From: Nocardioides sp.
GTDB lineage: Bacteria; Actinomycetota; Actinomycetes; Propionibacteriales; Nocardioidaceae
Length of the DNA stretch: 64,000 nucleotides
Assembly: GCF_030149505.1 (NCBI RefSeq)
Contig: NZ_JASBRN010000044.1
Span: forward strand, 39,301-103,300
Reading direction: 5' to 3'
The notes under the pieces were generated by a model that worked only from the letters and a program-made list of their open reading frames with translations, was not told the origin of the DNA and did no database searches. Made by a program: the position numbers and the translations under genes. The first letter of the stretch is position 1. Every line of letters begins with the position of its first letter. Below are positions 1 through 8,323 of the stretch, piece after piece.

Positions 1-2
1 TG

Positions 3-938
3 GCGCGCCTGCTGGAGGAGTGCGTGCGCGAGGACCGCGCCCTCGCCGCACTGGCACCCGGTGTCGCCGACGGGACCCAGCGCGCGGGCGCCTGGCTCGC
101 GAGCACCCGACCGGCCTGGTCCGGGGTCGTCGCGGAGCCGGGACGCTCGCCCCGTCGCCTGCTGGGGTACGCCGACGTGCTGGCCACCCCCGGCCCGACC
201 CCCCGCCACCGGGTGCGGCTCGTGCTGCTCGCCGCAGCCGCCGACGGCACCCCGGTGGCCGGGCTGCTCCGCACCGCGGCCGAGGAGGCCGTCGCCGCGC
301 TCGACGCCGCGCTCGACGCCGCGCTCGGAACGGCCGCCGCGGCCGTCTCCCTCCCCGACCCGGACGAGGCACCGCCCACCCGCTTCGCGGTCCCGGTGCC
401 CGTGCGCCGACGCCCCGTCGCCGCCCTGGCCGGTGCCGCCGCGATCGTGATCGGAGGCGTCCTCGCCATCCTCGCCGTGCAGGTCGGGGTGGGTCCACTG
501 GGCGGGGTCCTGCCCTTCCTCGCCCCGGACGACCCGTCACCGGTCTCGGGCACCGCACCCGAGAGCGACCCCGACGACCCGACGACGCCCGCTCCGGCCC
601 AGCCCGTGGTCGGTGCCGGTGCCCCGATCGCCCCGCTCCCGGTGCCCGCGACCGGCGGAGGTGCCGGCGCCTCCGACGGCCCCGCCCCGAGTGGCCCCGG
701 GGGTCCTGAGGCTCCCCCGTCCGGCCCTCCTCCCGCGCCTCCGAGTGAGCAGCCCGGCCTGACCTCCTCGCTCCTCGACCCGGTCGTCACCACCGTCGTC
801 TCGGTCGTGGACAGCGCCACCGGGGGGACGCTCGCGCCGGTCACCTCGCTCGTCGAGGGCACCGCCGACGGCGCCACCGACCTGCTCGACGACACCGTCG
901 ACGGGGTGCTGGGCCTGCTGCCGGTCACGGCCCGCTGA
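3..938 (+). CDS. Membrane-anchored hypothetical protein, 5' end cut by window
   Basis: The reading frame is open from the first bases of the window, so the N-terminus lies outside; a GTG at 24 is the first internal start but probably not the real one. An alanine/arginine-rich cytoplasmic part of about 130 residues is followed by one hydrophobic segment (PVAALAGAAAIVIGGVLAIL), then a Pro/Ala/Gly/Ser-rich linker of roughly 100 residues, and a C-terminal stretch of repeated short amphipathic segments (VVTTVVSVVDS, VTSLVEG, LLDDTVDG). This is the layout of a type II membrane protein with a low-complexity outer region. I do not recognise the family, and no catalytic motif is visible. Confidence 0.6.
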   Translation, partial: ARLLEECVREDRALAALAPGVADGTQRAGAWLASTRPAWSGVVAEPGRSPRRLLGYADVLATPGPTPRHRVRLVLLAAAADGTPVAGLLRTAAEEAVAALDAALDAALGTAAAAVSLPDPDEAPPTRFAVPVPVRRRPVAALAGAAAIVIGGVLAILAVQVGVGPLGGVLPFLAPDDPSPVSGTAPESDPDDPTTPAPAQPVVGAGAPIAPLPVPATGGGAGASDGPAPSGPGGPEAPPSGPPPAPPSEQPGLTSSLLDPVVTTVVSVVDSATGGTLAPVTSLVEGTADGATDLLDDTVDGVLGLLPVTAR

Positions 939-981
939 GCAGCCCGCGCGGTCCGTCCCCGCCTCGGGCAGGATGGCCCCC

Positions 982-1269
982 ATGAGTGCCTACTGGGTCA
1001 GCAGCTACCTCGAGATCACCGACGAGGCGAAGCTGCGTGCGTACGCCGAGCTCGCCGGCCCCGCCATCGTCTCCGCCGGGGGACGGTTCCTGGCCCGGGG
1101 CCTGCCCGAGGCGACGTACGAGGCCGGGCGCGCGGAGCGCTGCGTCATCATCGAGTTCGCCGACGTCGCGGCCGCCGTGGCCTGCCACGACTCCGCGGCC
1201 TACCAGGAAGCGCTGAGCGCCCTGGGCGACGGCGCGGTGCGCGACCTGCGGATCGTCCCCGGCGCCTAG
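982..1269 (+). CDS. DUF1330 family protein
   Basis: A 95-residue protein beginning MSAYWVSSYLEITDEAKL. The WV...I.D...L..YA pattern, the central ...GGRFLARG...E and the R.VIIEF.....A...W/CHDS..YQ.A motif fit the DUF1330 ferredoxin-like fold family, whose members are small, probably dimeric alpha/beta-barrel proteins of unknown function. I prefer the ATG at 982 to the one at 973 because a GGCAGGA-like ribosome site precedes it at suitable spacing and family members start just before the tyrosine. The stop overlaps the convergent oxidoreductase gene by four bases. Confidence 0.8.
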   Translation: MSAYWVSSYLEITDEAKLRAYAELAGPAIVSAGGRFLARGLPEATYEAGRAERCVIIEFADVAAAVACHDSAAYQEALSALGDGAVRDLRIVPGA

Positions 1270-2531
1270 GAGCGCCCGGCCGAGGTGACCAGCCGGGCCC
1301 GACGGCGTCGCCCGCCGATGCCGCGCACGGCCTCGCCGGAGACGAAGCGCGACGCGGCGCTGATCGCCCGCAGCCCGGGGTCGGGCTCCAGGCCGCGGCC
1401 CATCCGGGCGATCTGCGTCTCGTACCACTCCGACTCCCCCGCCAGGCCGGCGACGGTCGGCAGCGTGTAGCGCGGGAGGGGACGACCGGTCTCGCCGGCG
1501 AGCAGGCGGGCGGTGAGGTCGGGCTCGATCGCCAGCGGGCGGCCGAGACCGATCAGGTCGACACCGCCGTCGGCGAGGAGCGCCTCCATCGCCTCGCGGG
1601 TGCGGATGCCTCCGGTGAGCATCAGCGCCACCGAGCCGGCGCTCTCGCGGACCCGGCGGGCGAAGCCGGCGAAGTAGGCCTCCTTGTGGCTCCCACCGCC
1701 CGCAGCGGTGCCGGTGCCGAGCCCCTCGACCTCCCCGAAGAGCGCGGGGTTCTCGTAGGTGCCGCCGGAGATCTCGATCAGGTCGACGCCCTCCTCGACC
1801 AGCAGCCGCACGACCTGCTCGGCGTCGTCCTCGGTGAAGCCGCCGTGGCGGAAGTCGGAGGAGTTGAGCTTCACCGAGACGGTGAAGCCGTCACCGGTGG
1901 CCGCGCGCACGGCGCGCACCGACTCCACCAGGGCGCGGGAGCGACCGGTGAGGTCGCCGCCCCAGCGGTCGGTGCGCCGGTTGACGTACGGCGACAGGAA
2001 CTGCGCCAGCAGGTACCCGTGCGCGGCGTGGACCTGCACGCCGTCCAGCCCGGCCTCCTCGCAGCGGCGGGCGGCGGCGCCGAAGGCCGCGACGATCGCC
2101 TCGACCTCGGCGTCGGTGAGGGCGCGCGGCCTGGCGAAGAGCCCCATCATCTTCACCGCACCGGCCTCGGCGCTGGGCGCCACCGGCCGCGAGGCCACGA
2201 AGCGGTTGGTCTGGCGGCCGGGGTGGTTGAGCTGGGCGATGACCGGGCTGCCGGCGGCCGCCTCGCGGACCCTGGCCAGGCGCGCCACGTCGAGGTGGGC
2301 GTCGGCCACGACGTTGCGGCTGCGCTCCAAAAACCGCCGGTCCACCATGAGGTTGCCGGTGACGAGCAGGCCGCCGGCCGCACCCGCGGCCCAGCGGCGG
2401 TAGAGCTGCTCCAGGGCCGGCGTCGGCTGGTTGTCGGCGTCGGCGAGGTTCTCGGTCATCGGCGCCTTGGCGATGCGGTGCGGCAGCACCAGTCCGCTGG
2501 GCAGGGTCAGGCGCGCGTCGAGGGTGGCCAC
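1266..2531 (-). CDS. NADH:flavin oxidoreductase, Old Yellow Enzyme family
   Basis: A 421-residue FMN TIM-barrel protein. Visible family signatures are the N-terminal PSGLVLPHRIAKAPMTENLAD, the QLNHPGRQ strand, the substrate/FMN loop HAAHGYLLAQFLSPYVNRRTD.WGG and the C-terminal phosphate-binding GGIRT...GLGRPLAIEP. These enzymes reduce activated C=C bonds or act on small ketone/enoate substrates with NAD(P)H. There is no C-terminal iron-sulfur/FAD extension, so this is the single-domain type. The start is GTG with a weak ribosome site. It is convergent with the DUF1330 gene; the substrate cannot be told from sequence. Confidence 0.85.
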   Translation of the reverse strand: MATLDARLTLPSGLVLPHRIAKAPMTENLADADNQPTPALEQLYRRWAAGAAGGLLVTGNLMVDRRFLERSRNVVADAHLDVARLARVREAAAGSPVIAQLNHPGRQTNRFVASRPVAPSAEAGAVKMMGLFARPRALTDAEVEAIVAAFGAAARRCEEAGLDGVQVHAAHGYLLAQFLSPYVNRRTDRWGGDLTGRSRALVESVRAVRAATGDGFTVSVKLNSSDFRHGGFTEDDAEQVVRLLVEEGVDLIEISGGTYENPALFGEVEGLGTGTAAGGGSHKEAYFAGFARRVRESAGSVALMLTGGIRTREAMEALLADGGVDLIGLGRPLAIEPDLTARLLAGETGRPLPRYTLPTVAGLAGESEWYETQIARMGRGLEPDPGLRAISAASRFVSGEAVRGIGGRRRRARLVTSAGRS

Positions 2532-2604
2532 GACGGGAGGGTAGACCGGCGGTGGTCGAGGCCCGCGGGACGACCGCGCACGTGGACGCCGACCGGGCGC
2601 CGAC

Positions 2605-2850
2605 TCAGTCGGTGCTGACCGTGCGGCCGTCGAGGTAGGAGCGCAGCACCGAGGTGCGCGGGCTGCTGACCCGGCTCATCTGCTCCCCGTCGCAGCTGAC
2701 GAGCGCCACCTCGATCCACTCCTCGCGCTGCACGAGCACCTCCCAGTGCCCGCCGGAGGCCTCCCAGCGCTCCAGCACCGAGACCAGTCCGCCGGGCGGG
2801 CCGGTCTCCGGCCTGCTGTGACCCTCGCGTGCGGCGTACCCCTGCGACAT
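2605..2850 (-). CDS. Small hypothetical protein, 81 aa
   Basis: The protein begins MSQGYAAREGHSRPETGPPGG. The ATG at 2850 follows a perfect GGAGGT ribosome site seven bases upstream, which decides the start over longer upstream extensions. The C-terminal half (WEVLVQREEWIEVALVSCDGEQMSRV) looks like a small beta-sheet unit ending in LRSYLDGRTVSTD. No transmembrane segment or signal peptide is visible. I do not recognise the family; gene-sized, well-initiated small proteins of this kind are common between operons in high-GC actinobacteria. Confidence 0.6.
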   Translation of the reverse strand: MSQGYAAREGHSRPETGPPGGLVSVLERWEASGGHWEVLVQREEWIEVALVSCDGEQMSRVSSPRTSVLRSYLDGRTVSTD

Positions 2851-3038
2851 GCGGACCTCCTGGTGCTCTCCCGCTCCCGGCCCGGTCCACCCTGCCACCG
2901 CGCCGCCGCCCGCGCACGGGACCAACGACCCAGATCCGCCGGGACCCGCGCCCCTTCCCCTCGCGCCCGCGGCGTACGACGCTGGGCGCGACCCGTCCCG
3001 GACACCCACGTGGCCGGGACACGACGTGGGGAGGGCCG

Positions 3039-3878
3039 ATGTCGACCACTGACCGGGGCGCGCGGGTCGACCGGCCCGGCGCGTCCGACCGGGCCGCTGC
3101 GGCGCGCCCGGCGAGCCCTGCTCGTCCTGGGCGACCCGGCCGGCTGGTGCCCGACCAGCACGGGGCGTGGGCGTTCCTGGCGCTCCCGGTGTTCCTCGCC
3201 GCACCCGCGCTGTCGTGGCACCCGGCGCTGGTCCCCGTGGTGCTGGCCTGGGTGGCGGCGTACCCCGCAGCCTGGGCGCTCACCGGCCGGCTCACCGCGC
3301 CGCGCCCCCACCGCTTCGACCGGGCGCTGCGGCTGTGGCTGCCGCTCGCCGGCGTGGCCGCGGCCGCCTCGGTGGCTTGGCGGCCCTGGCTGGTCTGGGT
3401 CGGTGTGCTCTACGGCCTCGGGTACGCCGTCTCGCTGACCTACGCGCGGGCCCGGCGCGAGCGCGCGCTCGGCAACGACCTGGTGCTGGTCGCCCAGTGC
3501 GCGCTCATGGTGCCGGTGCTGGTCGGCGTCGGTGCACGCGGCGGCTGGGTCCCGCCGTGGCCGACGTTCGACGGGACGCTCGCCCTGCTGACCGCCGTCT
3601 GCGCGCTGGCCCTGGTCGGTTCGACGCTGCACGTGAAGTCGCTGATCCGCGAGCGCCGCCGCCCCGGGTTCGCCCGGGCCTCGCGGTGGTTCTCGCTGGC
3701 CTGCCTGGCCGCAGCGACCGGCCTCGCCGTCACGGGGACCCCGTGGCCGCTCATGCCGGCCACGCTCGCGGCCCTGCGGACCCACCTGCTGCGCGACCCC
3801 TCGCTGCGTCCCGGCCGGATCGGCATGGTCGAGCTCGGCGTGCTGGTGGTGCTCGCCGGCAGCGCGTGGTGGGCCTGA
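3039..3878 (+). CDS. YwiC-like family integral membrane protein
   Basis: A 279-residue protein with an Arg/Ala/Pro-rich N-terminal 40 residues followed by LVPDQHGAWAFLALPVFLA, the conserved opening of YwiC-like proteins (PF14256), and then about seven hydrophobic segments. The invariant-looking QHGAW motif and the later SL.YARAR.ERALGNDL segment fit that family. Function is unknown; in Bacillus ywiC lies near nitrate-respiration genes. The ATG at 3039 is preceded by GGGAGGG. It diverges from the small gene at 2605-2850, and the 188 bases between them presumably hold both promoters. Confidence 0.75.
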   Translation: MSTTDRGARVDRPGASDRAAAARPASPARPGRPGRLVPDQHGAWAFLALPVFLAAPALSWHPALVPVVLAWVAAYPAAWALTGRLTAPRPHRFDRALRLWLPLAGVAAAASVAWRPWLVWVGVLYGLGYAVSLTYARARRERALGNDLVLVAQCALMVPVLVGVGARGGWVPPWPTFDGTLALLTAVCALALVGSTLHVKSLIRERRRPGFARASRWFSLACLAAATGLAVTGTPWPLMPATLAALRTHLLRDPSLRPGRIGMVELGVLVVLAGSAWWA

Positions 3879-3934
3879 CCAGGCAGCACCAGCCTCGCCC
3901 GGGCAGTGGCCGGGCAGGTCGTCGCCTGCGGGGC

Positions 3935-5278
3935 TCAGCCGCGTCCGAGGACCGTGCGCACGGCGACCACGCCCAGACCGGCGAAGCCCGACCAGGACGA
4001 CGGCAGCAGGGCCAGCGAGAGGTGGTCACGGTTGCCCGTGGCGGGGGGCGCGGCAACCCCGTGGCACGCTGCCCGGTGGTCCTCGAACCGTCGCTCGAGC
4101 CAGCCGAGCATGACGGGGAACCCCAGCAGCATCAGGCTGATGTGCTCGCTGGCCCCGTCGCGCAGGTAGAGCACGTCGGCACCCCGGTCGGCGTATCGCT
4201 GCACCTGGCTGTCCACGTCGTCGACATCGATGATCTGGTCCCACCGGGACTGGACGACCAGCAGTGGACAGGTCGGGGCGTGGTGGCCCAGCCGGAGGTC
4301 GTCGAAGACGTGCAGGACCTCGGGGAGCGCCAGGACGTCCGCGAGCGGGGAGTCGAGGTAGTCGTCGAAGTCGTCGAGCGCGTAGCGCAGGCACGCCTCG
4401 GTCGTGGTGAGCTGCTCCAACCGGTCCAGTCGCTGCCTGCCCTCGCTCGACGCGTGCTCGCGCACCACCTCGGCCAGCCCCGGGTAGACGTGTCGCAGCC
4501 CCGCCACCACGAGGGCGGGCAGACCGGCGAAGAATCCGCCGTTGAGCTTGATGAACGCCTCGCCGGGGTCGCCCACCGGCGAGCCCAGCACGGCACCGAC
4601 GATCGGCAGCTCGGGGGCGTGGGTCGGGGCCATCTCGGCGGCCCACGACGTCGCCATGCCCCCACCGGAGTAGCCGAACATCCCGACCGGCAGGTCGCCG
4701 GGCAGGCCGGCGTCCTCGAGGGCCAGGGCGGCCCGCACGCCGTCGAGGACCCGGTAGCCCGGCTCCCTCGGAGCTGCGAACGTGCCCAGCCGGCCCTCGT
4801 GGTCGCAGGCGCTGACGGCGTACCCGAGGTCGAGCAGCCGCGCTATGAGCAGGATCTCGAACTGCGGCAGCGCGCCCCAGGCGCGGGCGCCGGCCCGCAG
4901 CGCGTAGGACGGGAAGCACCGGTCCGAGACCGCGTCGATCGCGCACTGGTAGGCGACCAGCGCGGTCGGCACCGCTCCCCTGCGTCGCATCACCGTCGTG
5001 ACCGCCACCTCGGGCTCACCGTGCAGGTCGGTGCTGCGGTAGGCGACCTGCCACGCCTCGATCCGCTGCTGCGGCACCAGCCCCAGCAGCGCGACCCGGA
5101 CGCGACGGCTGCGGATGACTGCTCCCGGCGCCAGCTGCGCGAGCCCGGGCGGCGTGTCGAGGAAGTCGTCCTCGTGGGGACGCCGCGGCGCCTGTCCACG
5201 GGCGTCCTGCGTGCCACCGGTGGGACCGGGAGCCGGCAGGCGCGAGGCCCGGACCGGGCGGGCGGATCGAGGAGTCAC
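3935..5278 (-). CDS. LIP-family lipase/esterase (alpha/beta hydrolase)
   Basis: A 447-residue protein of the secretory lipase (PF03583) type. The block DDFLDTPPGLAQLAPGAVIRSR is the usual entry to these enzymes. GYSGGG carries the serine nucleophile, VVQSRWDQIIDV carries the likely acid and GASEHISL the likely histidine. Family members hydrolyse triacylglycerols or other esters outside the cell. No convincing signal peptide is visible before the lipase domain, and the GTG at 5278 lacks a good ribosome site, so the true start or localisation is uncertain. It is the last chromosomal gene before the integrated element. Confidence 0.75.
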   Translation of the reverse strand: MTPRSARPVRASRLPAPGPTGGTQDARGQAPRRPHEDDFLDTPPGLAQLAPGAVIRSRRVRVALLGLVPQQRIEAWQVAYRSTDLHGEPEVAVTTVMRRRGAVPTALVAYQCAIDAVSDRCFPSYALRAGARAWGALPQFEILLIARLLDLGYAVSACDHEGRLGTFAAPREPGYRVLDGVRAALALEDAGLPGDLPVGMFGYSGGGMATSWAAEMAPTHAPELPIVGAVLGSPVGDPGEAFIKLNGGFFAGLPALVVAGLRHVYPGLAEVVREHASSEGRQRLDRLEQLTTTEACLRYALDDFDDYLDSPLADVLALPEVLHVFDDLRLGHHAPTCPLLVVQSRWDQIIDVDDVDSQVQRYADRGADVLYLRDGASEHISLMLLGFPVMLGWLERRFEDHRAACHGVAAPPATGNRDHLSLALLPSSWSGFAGLGVVAVRTVLGRG

Positions 5279-5496
5279 GGGCTGACGCTAGGCGATGTGG
5301 TCGGCGGCCGGCGGTGCGACCCGAGAACAGGCAACTCGCCACCGCCTCCGCGACCGACGTCCGTGGGACCGCTTCGTCCTCGAGATGGCCGCCCTCGACC
5401 GCTGATCGCGCAGGCACTGGTCACGCACGCCCCCAGCAGAGAACCGGGGCGATCCGCGGGGCCCCGGTTGCGTGTCGCCGCAGGCGCCGGGACGAG

Positions 5497-5531
5497 CGAG
5501 AGGCCGCCCCCGCGGCGGGGACGGCCTCTCG
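5497..5531 (-). terminator. Stranded terminator of the ancestral tRNA-Pro
   Basis: A perfect 10-bp stem (cgagaggccg / cggcctctcg) extended by a C4/G4 pairing lies 14 bases beyond the displaced tRNA 3' half. On the minus strand it would sit directly downstream of a tRNA-Pro ending at 5548. I infer that it was the original terminator of that tRNA before the element inserted. No long T-run follows, as is usual in this GC range. Confidence 0.55.
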
Positions 5532-5544
5532 TCTCGATCGTGTC

Positions 5545-5583
5545 CGGTCGGGCTGACAGGATTTGAACCTGCGACCCCTTGAC
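5545..5583. repeat. Left attachment site (attL), displaced 3' half of tRNA-Pro
   Basis: These 39 bases are identical to 29728-29766 and correspond to the acceptor 3' strand, T-arm, variable loop and 3' side of the anticodon stem of tRNA-Pro. The match stops abruptly after the anticodon stem, where the sequence continues GCTGACC instead of the anticodon loop. No 5' half of a tRNA follows, so the copy is non-functional. This is the expected scar of integration in a tRNA. Confidence 0.9.
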
Positions 5584-5709
5584 GCTGACCATGCGGTCGG
5601 CGCCCACTTGGCGAAGCGTGCCCGAATAGGTCCTGACCTGCCGAAACAGCCGCATTCGGGCATGCAGTCGCTTGCGCTGATGGGGACGCGTCTGCTCGAT
5701 CTCGCGGGG

Positions 5710-5727
5710 GTTTACGACCAGTAAACG
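5710..5727. repeat. Left 18-bp palindromic arm-type repeat
   Basis: The sequence GTTTACGACCAGTAAACG occurs here, 126 bases inside the left attachment repeat, and again at 29637-29654, 73 bases inside the right one. It contains the dyad TTTAC/GTAAA around a five-base centre. The paired terminal location fits an arm-type site for the integrase or a site for the excisionase. The rest of 5584-5781 shows no gene. Confidence 0.6.
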
Positions 5728-5781
5728 TCCACGGACCCTGCAACAGCGGGATCAGCGCCCGCATCGGCACCTCGCCCAGTA

Positions 5782-7158
5782 TCAGCTCGTCAGCTTGCGT
5801 ACGAGCTTCTTGTTCGCGAACTCGTCGAGCCCGAACCGGCCGAGCTCGCGCCCGACCCCCGAGGCCTTGACCCCACCGAAGGGCAGGTCGGGAGCACTCT
5901 TGATCGTGGTGTTGATGCCCACCATCCCGACGTCGAGCTGGTCGGCGACCTGACGCGCGTGGTCCTCGTCTCCGCCGAAGACCGCGGCACCGAGGCCGAA
6001 CGGCGAGTCGTTCGCGACCGCGACCGCCTCCTCAGCGGACCTCACCCGGTAGAGAACGGCGACCGGACCGAACAGCTCTTCCTGGTAGGCACGCATCGTC
6101 GTGTCCACGCCGGAGAGCACCGTCGCCGGGTAGTACGCGCCCGGTCCGTCTGGTGCGGATCCGCCAAGATGCACGGTCGCGCCCTTGGCCACGGCGTCCT
6201 GGACCTGCCCCTCGAGGTCGGCGCGCCCGGCCACGGAAGACATCGGACCGAGCTTGGTCTCGTCCCGGGCGGGGTCGCCGAGCTGCCAGGACGCAGCCTG
6301 ACGGAGGAACTCCTCCAGGAACGAGTCCCAGACGGCGTCCTCGACGATGATGCGCTTGGACGACGTGCAGGCCTGTCCGGCGTTGGCGAAGCGGCCCGTC
6401 GCGGCCTCCCGGGCTGCAGCGGCGGGGTCCGCGTCGGCCAGCACGATGAAGGGGTCGGAGCCGCCGAGCTCGAGCACGCACTTTTTCATGTGCGCTCCGG
6501 CCACGCTGCCCACCGCCTGGCCGGCTCGCTCGGAACCGGTCAGCGAGACGCCCTGGACGAACGGGTGAGCGATCATCCGCGCGACCTGATCGTTGGTGGC
6601 GAAGACGTTCTGGTACACGCCCGCCGGCGCGCCGGCGGCCTCGACGAGGTCGGCGATCGCGAGCGCCTGCTGCGGGCAGTTGCTCGCGTGCTTCAGCAGG
6701 ATCGTGTTGCCGAGGAGCAGGTTCGGCGCGACGAAGCGGGCCACCTGGTAGTGGGGGTAGTTCCAAGGCATGACGCCGACGAGCGCGCCGATGGCCTCGG
6801 TGCGCACGACCGCGCTGCCCTGGCCGGCGATGTCCAGCTGCTCCTCCTCGAGGAACTCCGGTCCCTTCGCGGCGTAATACTCGAAGATGGAGGCAGCCAG
6901 GGCGACCTCTCCCCTCGCCTGGGCGACGGGCTTGCCCATCTCCGTGGTCATCAGTGCAGCGAGCTCCTCGGAGCGCTCGCGGTAGGTGTCCGCGATCCGC
7001 TGCAGCAGGCCGGTGCGCTCCGCGACGTCGGCACGCCGCCAGGCGCCGTACGCCGTGTGGGCTGCCTCCACAGCCGAGTCCACCTCGGCATCGGTCGCGC
7101 TGTCGAACTCCTTCACCACCACACCGGTGGCAGGGTCGGTCGAGACGTACTTGCTCAC
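5782..7158 (-). CDS. chnE: NAD(P)-dependent aldehyde dehydrogenase, likely 6-oxohexanoate dehydrogenase
   Basis: A 458-residue aldehyde dehydrogenase of the succinate-semialdehyde type. Visible residues are VMPWNYP (Asn region, 130-135), the LTGSE cofactor turn (207-210), the general base E230 in LELGG and the nucleophile C264 in ANAGQACTSSKR. The GTG at 7158 overlaps the upstream alcohol dehydrogenase stop as GTGA, so translation is coupled; longer upstream extensions are out of frame with the family N-terminus. In context it would oxidise the omega-oxo acid made by the preceding dehydrogenase to a dicarboxylate such as adipate. The substrate is inferred from the operon, not from residues. 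Confidence 0.8.
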   Translation of the reverse strand: MSKYVSTDPATGVVVKEFDSATDAEVDSAVEAAHTAYGAWRRADVAERTGLLQRIADTYRERSEELAALMTTEMGKPVAQARGEVALAASIFEYYAAKGPEFLEEEQLDIAGQGSAVVRTEAIGALVGVMPWNYPHYQVARFVAPNLLLGNTILLKHASNCPQQALAIADLVEAAGAPAGVYQNVFATNDQVARMIAHPFVQGVSLTGSERAGQAVGSVAGAHMKKCVLELGGSDPFIVLADADPAAAAREAATGRFANAGQACTSSKRIIVEDAVWDSFLEEFLRQAASWQLGDPARDETKLGPMSSVAGRADLEGQVQDAVAKGATVHLGGSAPDGPGAYYPATVLSGVDTTMRAYQEELFGPVAVLYRVRSAEEAVAVANDSPFGLGAAVFGGDEDHARQVADQLDVGMVGINTTIKSAPDLPFGGVKASGVGRELGRFGLDEFANKKLVRKLTS

Positions 7159-8225
7159 TTCTCCGCTCCCTTCAGGACGATGCGGCCGGTGACGCCACCG
7201 GCGGCGAGCCGGTCCAGCGAGACCGTCACGCCAGCGAGGTCGAGCGGCGCGTCGTGGACCGGGATGCGCGGGATGTCGCCCCGCTTGGCCAGCTCGACGA
7301 CCTCGTGGAGCTCGGGGAGGGTTCCGACGAAGCTCCCCTGGATGGTGATCATCTTGAGCGCCAACAGGGCGGTGGGGATGGTCATCTCGCCTCCGAAGAG
7401 ACCGACCTGCACCATGTGGCCTCCCTTGGCGAGGGCCTCGAAGGCGACGGGCGCGGTGTGGTCGTTGTTGACGAAGTCGATCACGGCGGGCACCGGGCCA
7501 CCCGTCGTCGCCAGCAGCTTCGCGGCCACGTCGTCGCCCTCGGCCGTCACCGTGTGAGAGGCGCCGAGCTCCTGCGCGGCTGCGAGGTTGGCGGGCGAGG
7601 TGTCCACGGCGCAGATGGCGCGGTGGCCCAGGGCGCTCAGGGTCGCCACGGCCGTCAGGCCTACTCCCCCGACCCCGATCACCACGATCGGCGCGTCGGC
7701 AGGGAGCGGCAGCACCTTGCGCGCGGCGCTGTAGGCGGTCAGCCCGGAGCAGGCCATCGTGGCGGCCCAACTGAGGTCGAGGCCCTCGATGTCCACGAGG
7801 TAGCGGGGGTGCGGCACGAGCACCTGCTCGGCGTAGCCGCCGGCTCGGGCCACACCGATGTTGCGGCCCCTGGGACAGGCGTTCTCCCGGCCGTCCAGGC
7901 AGGGCGGACACTCACCGCAACCCACCCAGGGATAGACCAGCCGGGTGCTGCCCACCTCGACGTCCTGGACGTCAGGACCGGCAGCGATCACAACGCCCAC
8001 GACCTCGTGGCCCATGACCAGGGGGTACGGCACACCGCGGTCGGTGAGGCGCATCTGGCCGCGCCGGCCCAGGTCGTAGTAGCCCGCCCGGAGGTGGGTG
8101 TCGGTGTGGCACACCCCGGACCGGACCACCTCCAGCACCACCTCGGTTCCCGTAGGCGCGGGCGTCGGGAGCTCGATCTCGGTGAGGTCTGTGGTGGTTG
8201 CCTCGGGTACGGCGAATGCGCGCAT
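7155..8225 (-). CDS. chnD: Zinc-dependent alcohol dehydrogenase, likely 6-hydroxyhexanoate dehydrogenase
   Basis: A 356-residue medium-chain dehydrogenase. The catalytic-zinc ligands are in GVCHTD and GHEVVG, the four-cysteine structural-zinc loop is CGECPPCLDGRENAC, and the NAD-binding turn is GVGGVGL. In the ketone operon it fits the step from omega-hydroxyacid to omega-oxoacid. The ATG has a GAGGA ribosome site. It lies 98 bases after the monooxygenase gene with a strong hairpin between, and overlaps the aldehyde dehydrogenase start by four bases. General primary-alcohol dehydrogenase activity is the alternative. Confidence 0.8.
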   Translation of the reverse strand: MRAFAVPEATTTDLTEIELPTPAPTGTEVVLEVVRSGVCHTDTHLRAGYYDLGRRGQMRLTDRGVPYPLVMGHEVVGVVIAAGPDVQDVEVGSTRLVYPWVGCGECPPCLDGRENACPRGRNIGVARAGGYAEQVLVPHPRYLVDIEGLDLSWAATMACSGLTAYSAARKVLPLPADAPIVVIGVGGVGLTAVATLSALGHRAICAVDTSPANLAAAQELGASHTVTAEGDDVAAKLLATTGGPVPAVIDFVNNDHTAPVAFEALAKGGHMVQVGLFGGEMTIPTALLALKMITIQGSFVGTLPELHEVVELAKRGDIPRIPVHDAPLDLAGVTVSLDRLAAGGVTGRIVLKGAEK

Positions 8226-8284
8226 GGTTCCTCGCAGGTGTTCGTGGGTGGATGGGATCGACCAGTCGGCCGGGCCCCATGAGG

Positions 8285-8318
8285 CCGGCGGCGGCCGCCG
8301 GATGGGGGCCGCCGCCGG
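8285..8318 (-). terminator. Intra-operon hairpin between monooxygenase and alcohol dehydrogenase
   Basis: A perfect 12-bp G/C-only stem (ccggcggcggcc / ggccgccgccgg) with a 10-base loop lies in the 98-base gap between the two genes. It lacks a T-run, so it may act as a partial terminator or an mRNA-stabilising structure that sets the upstream genes at a higher level than the downstream ones. Confidence 0.5.
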
Positions 8319-8323
8319 ATGTG

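Noticed and set aside
3167..5566. A 799-codon plus-strand open frame opposite the lipase gene
   Set aside because: It is a shadow of the YwiC-like gene and the lipase; the translation matches no family and is Arg/Gly/Val-rich.
5545..5583. A second functional tRNA-Pro
   Set aside because: Only the 3' half is present and the sequence diverges at the anticodon loop; no 5' half exists in the adjacent bases.
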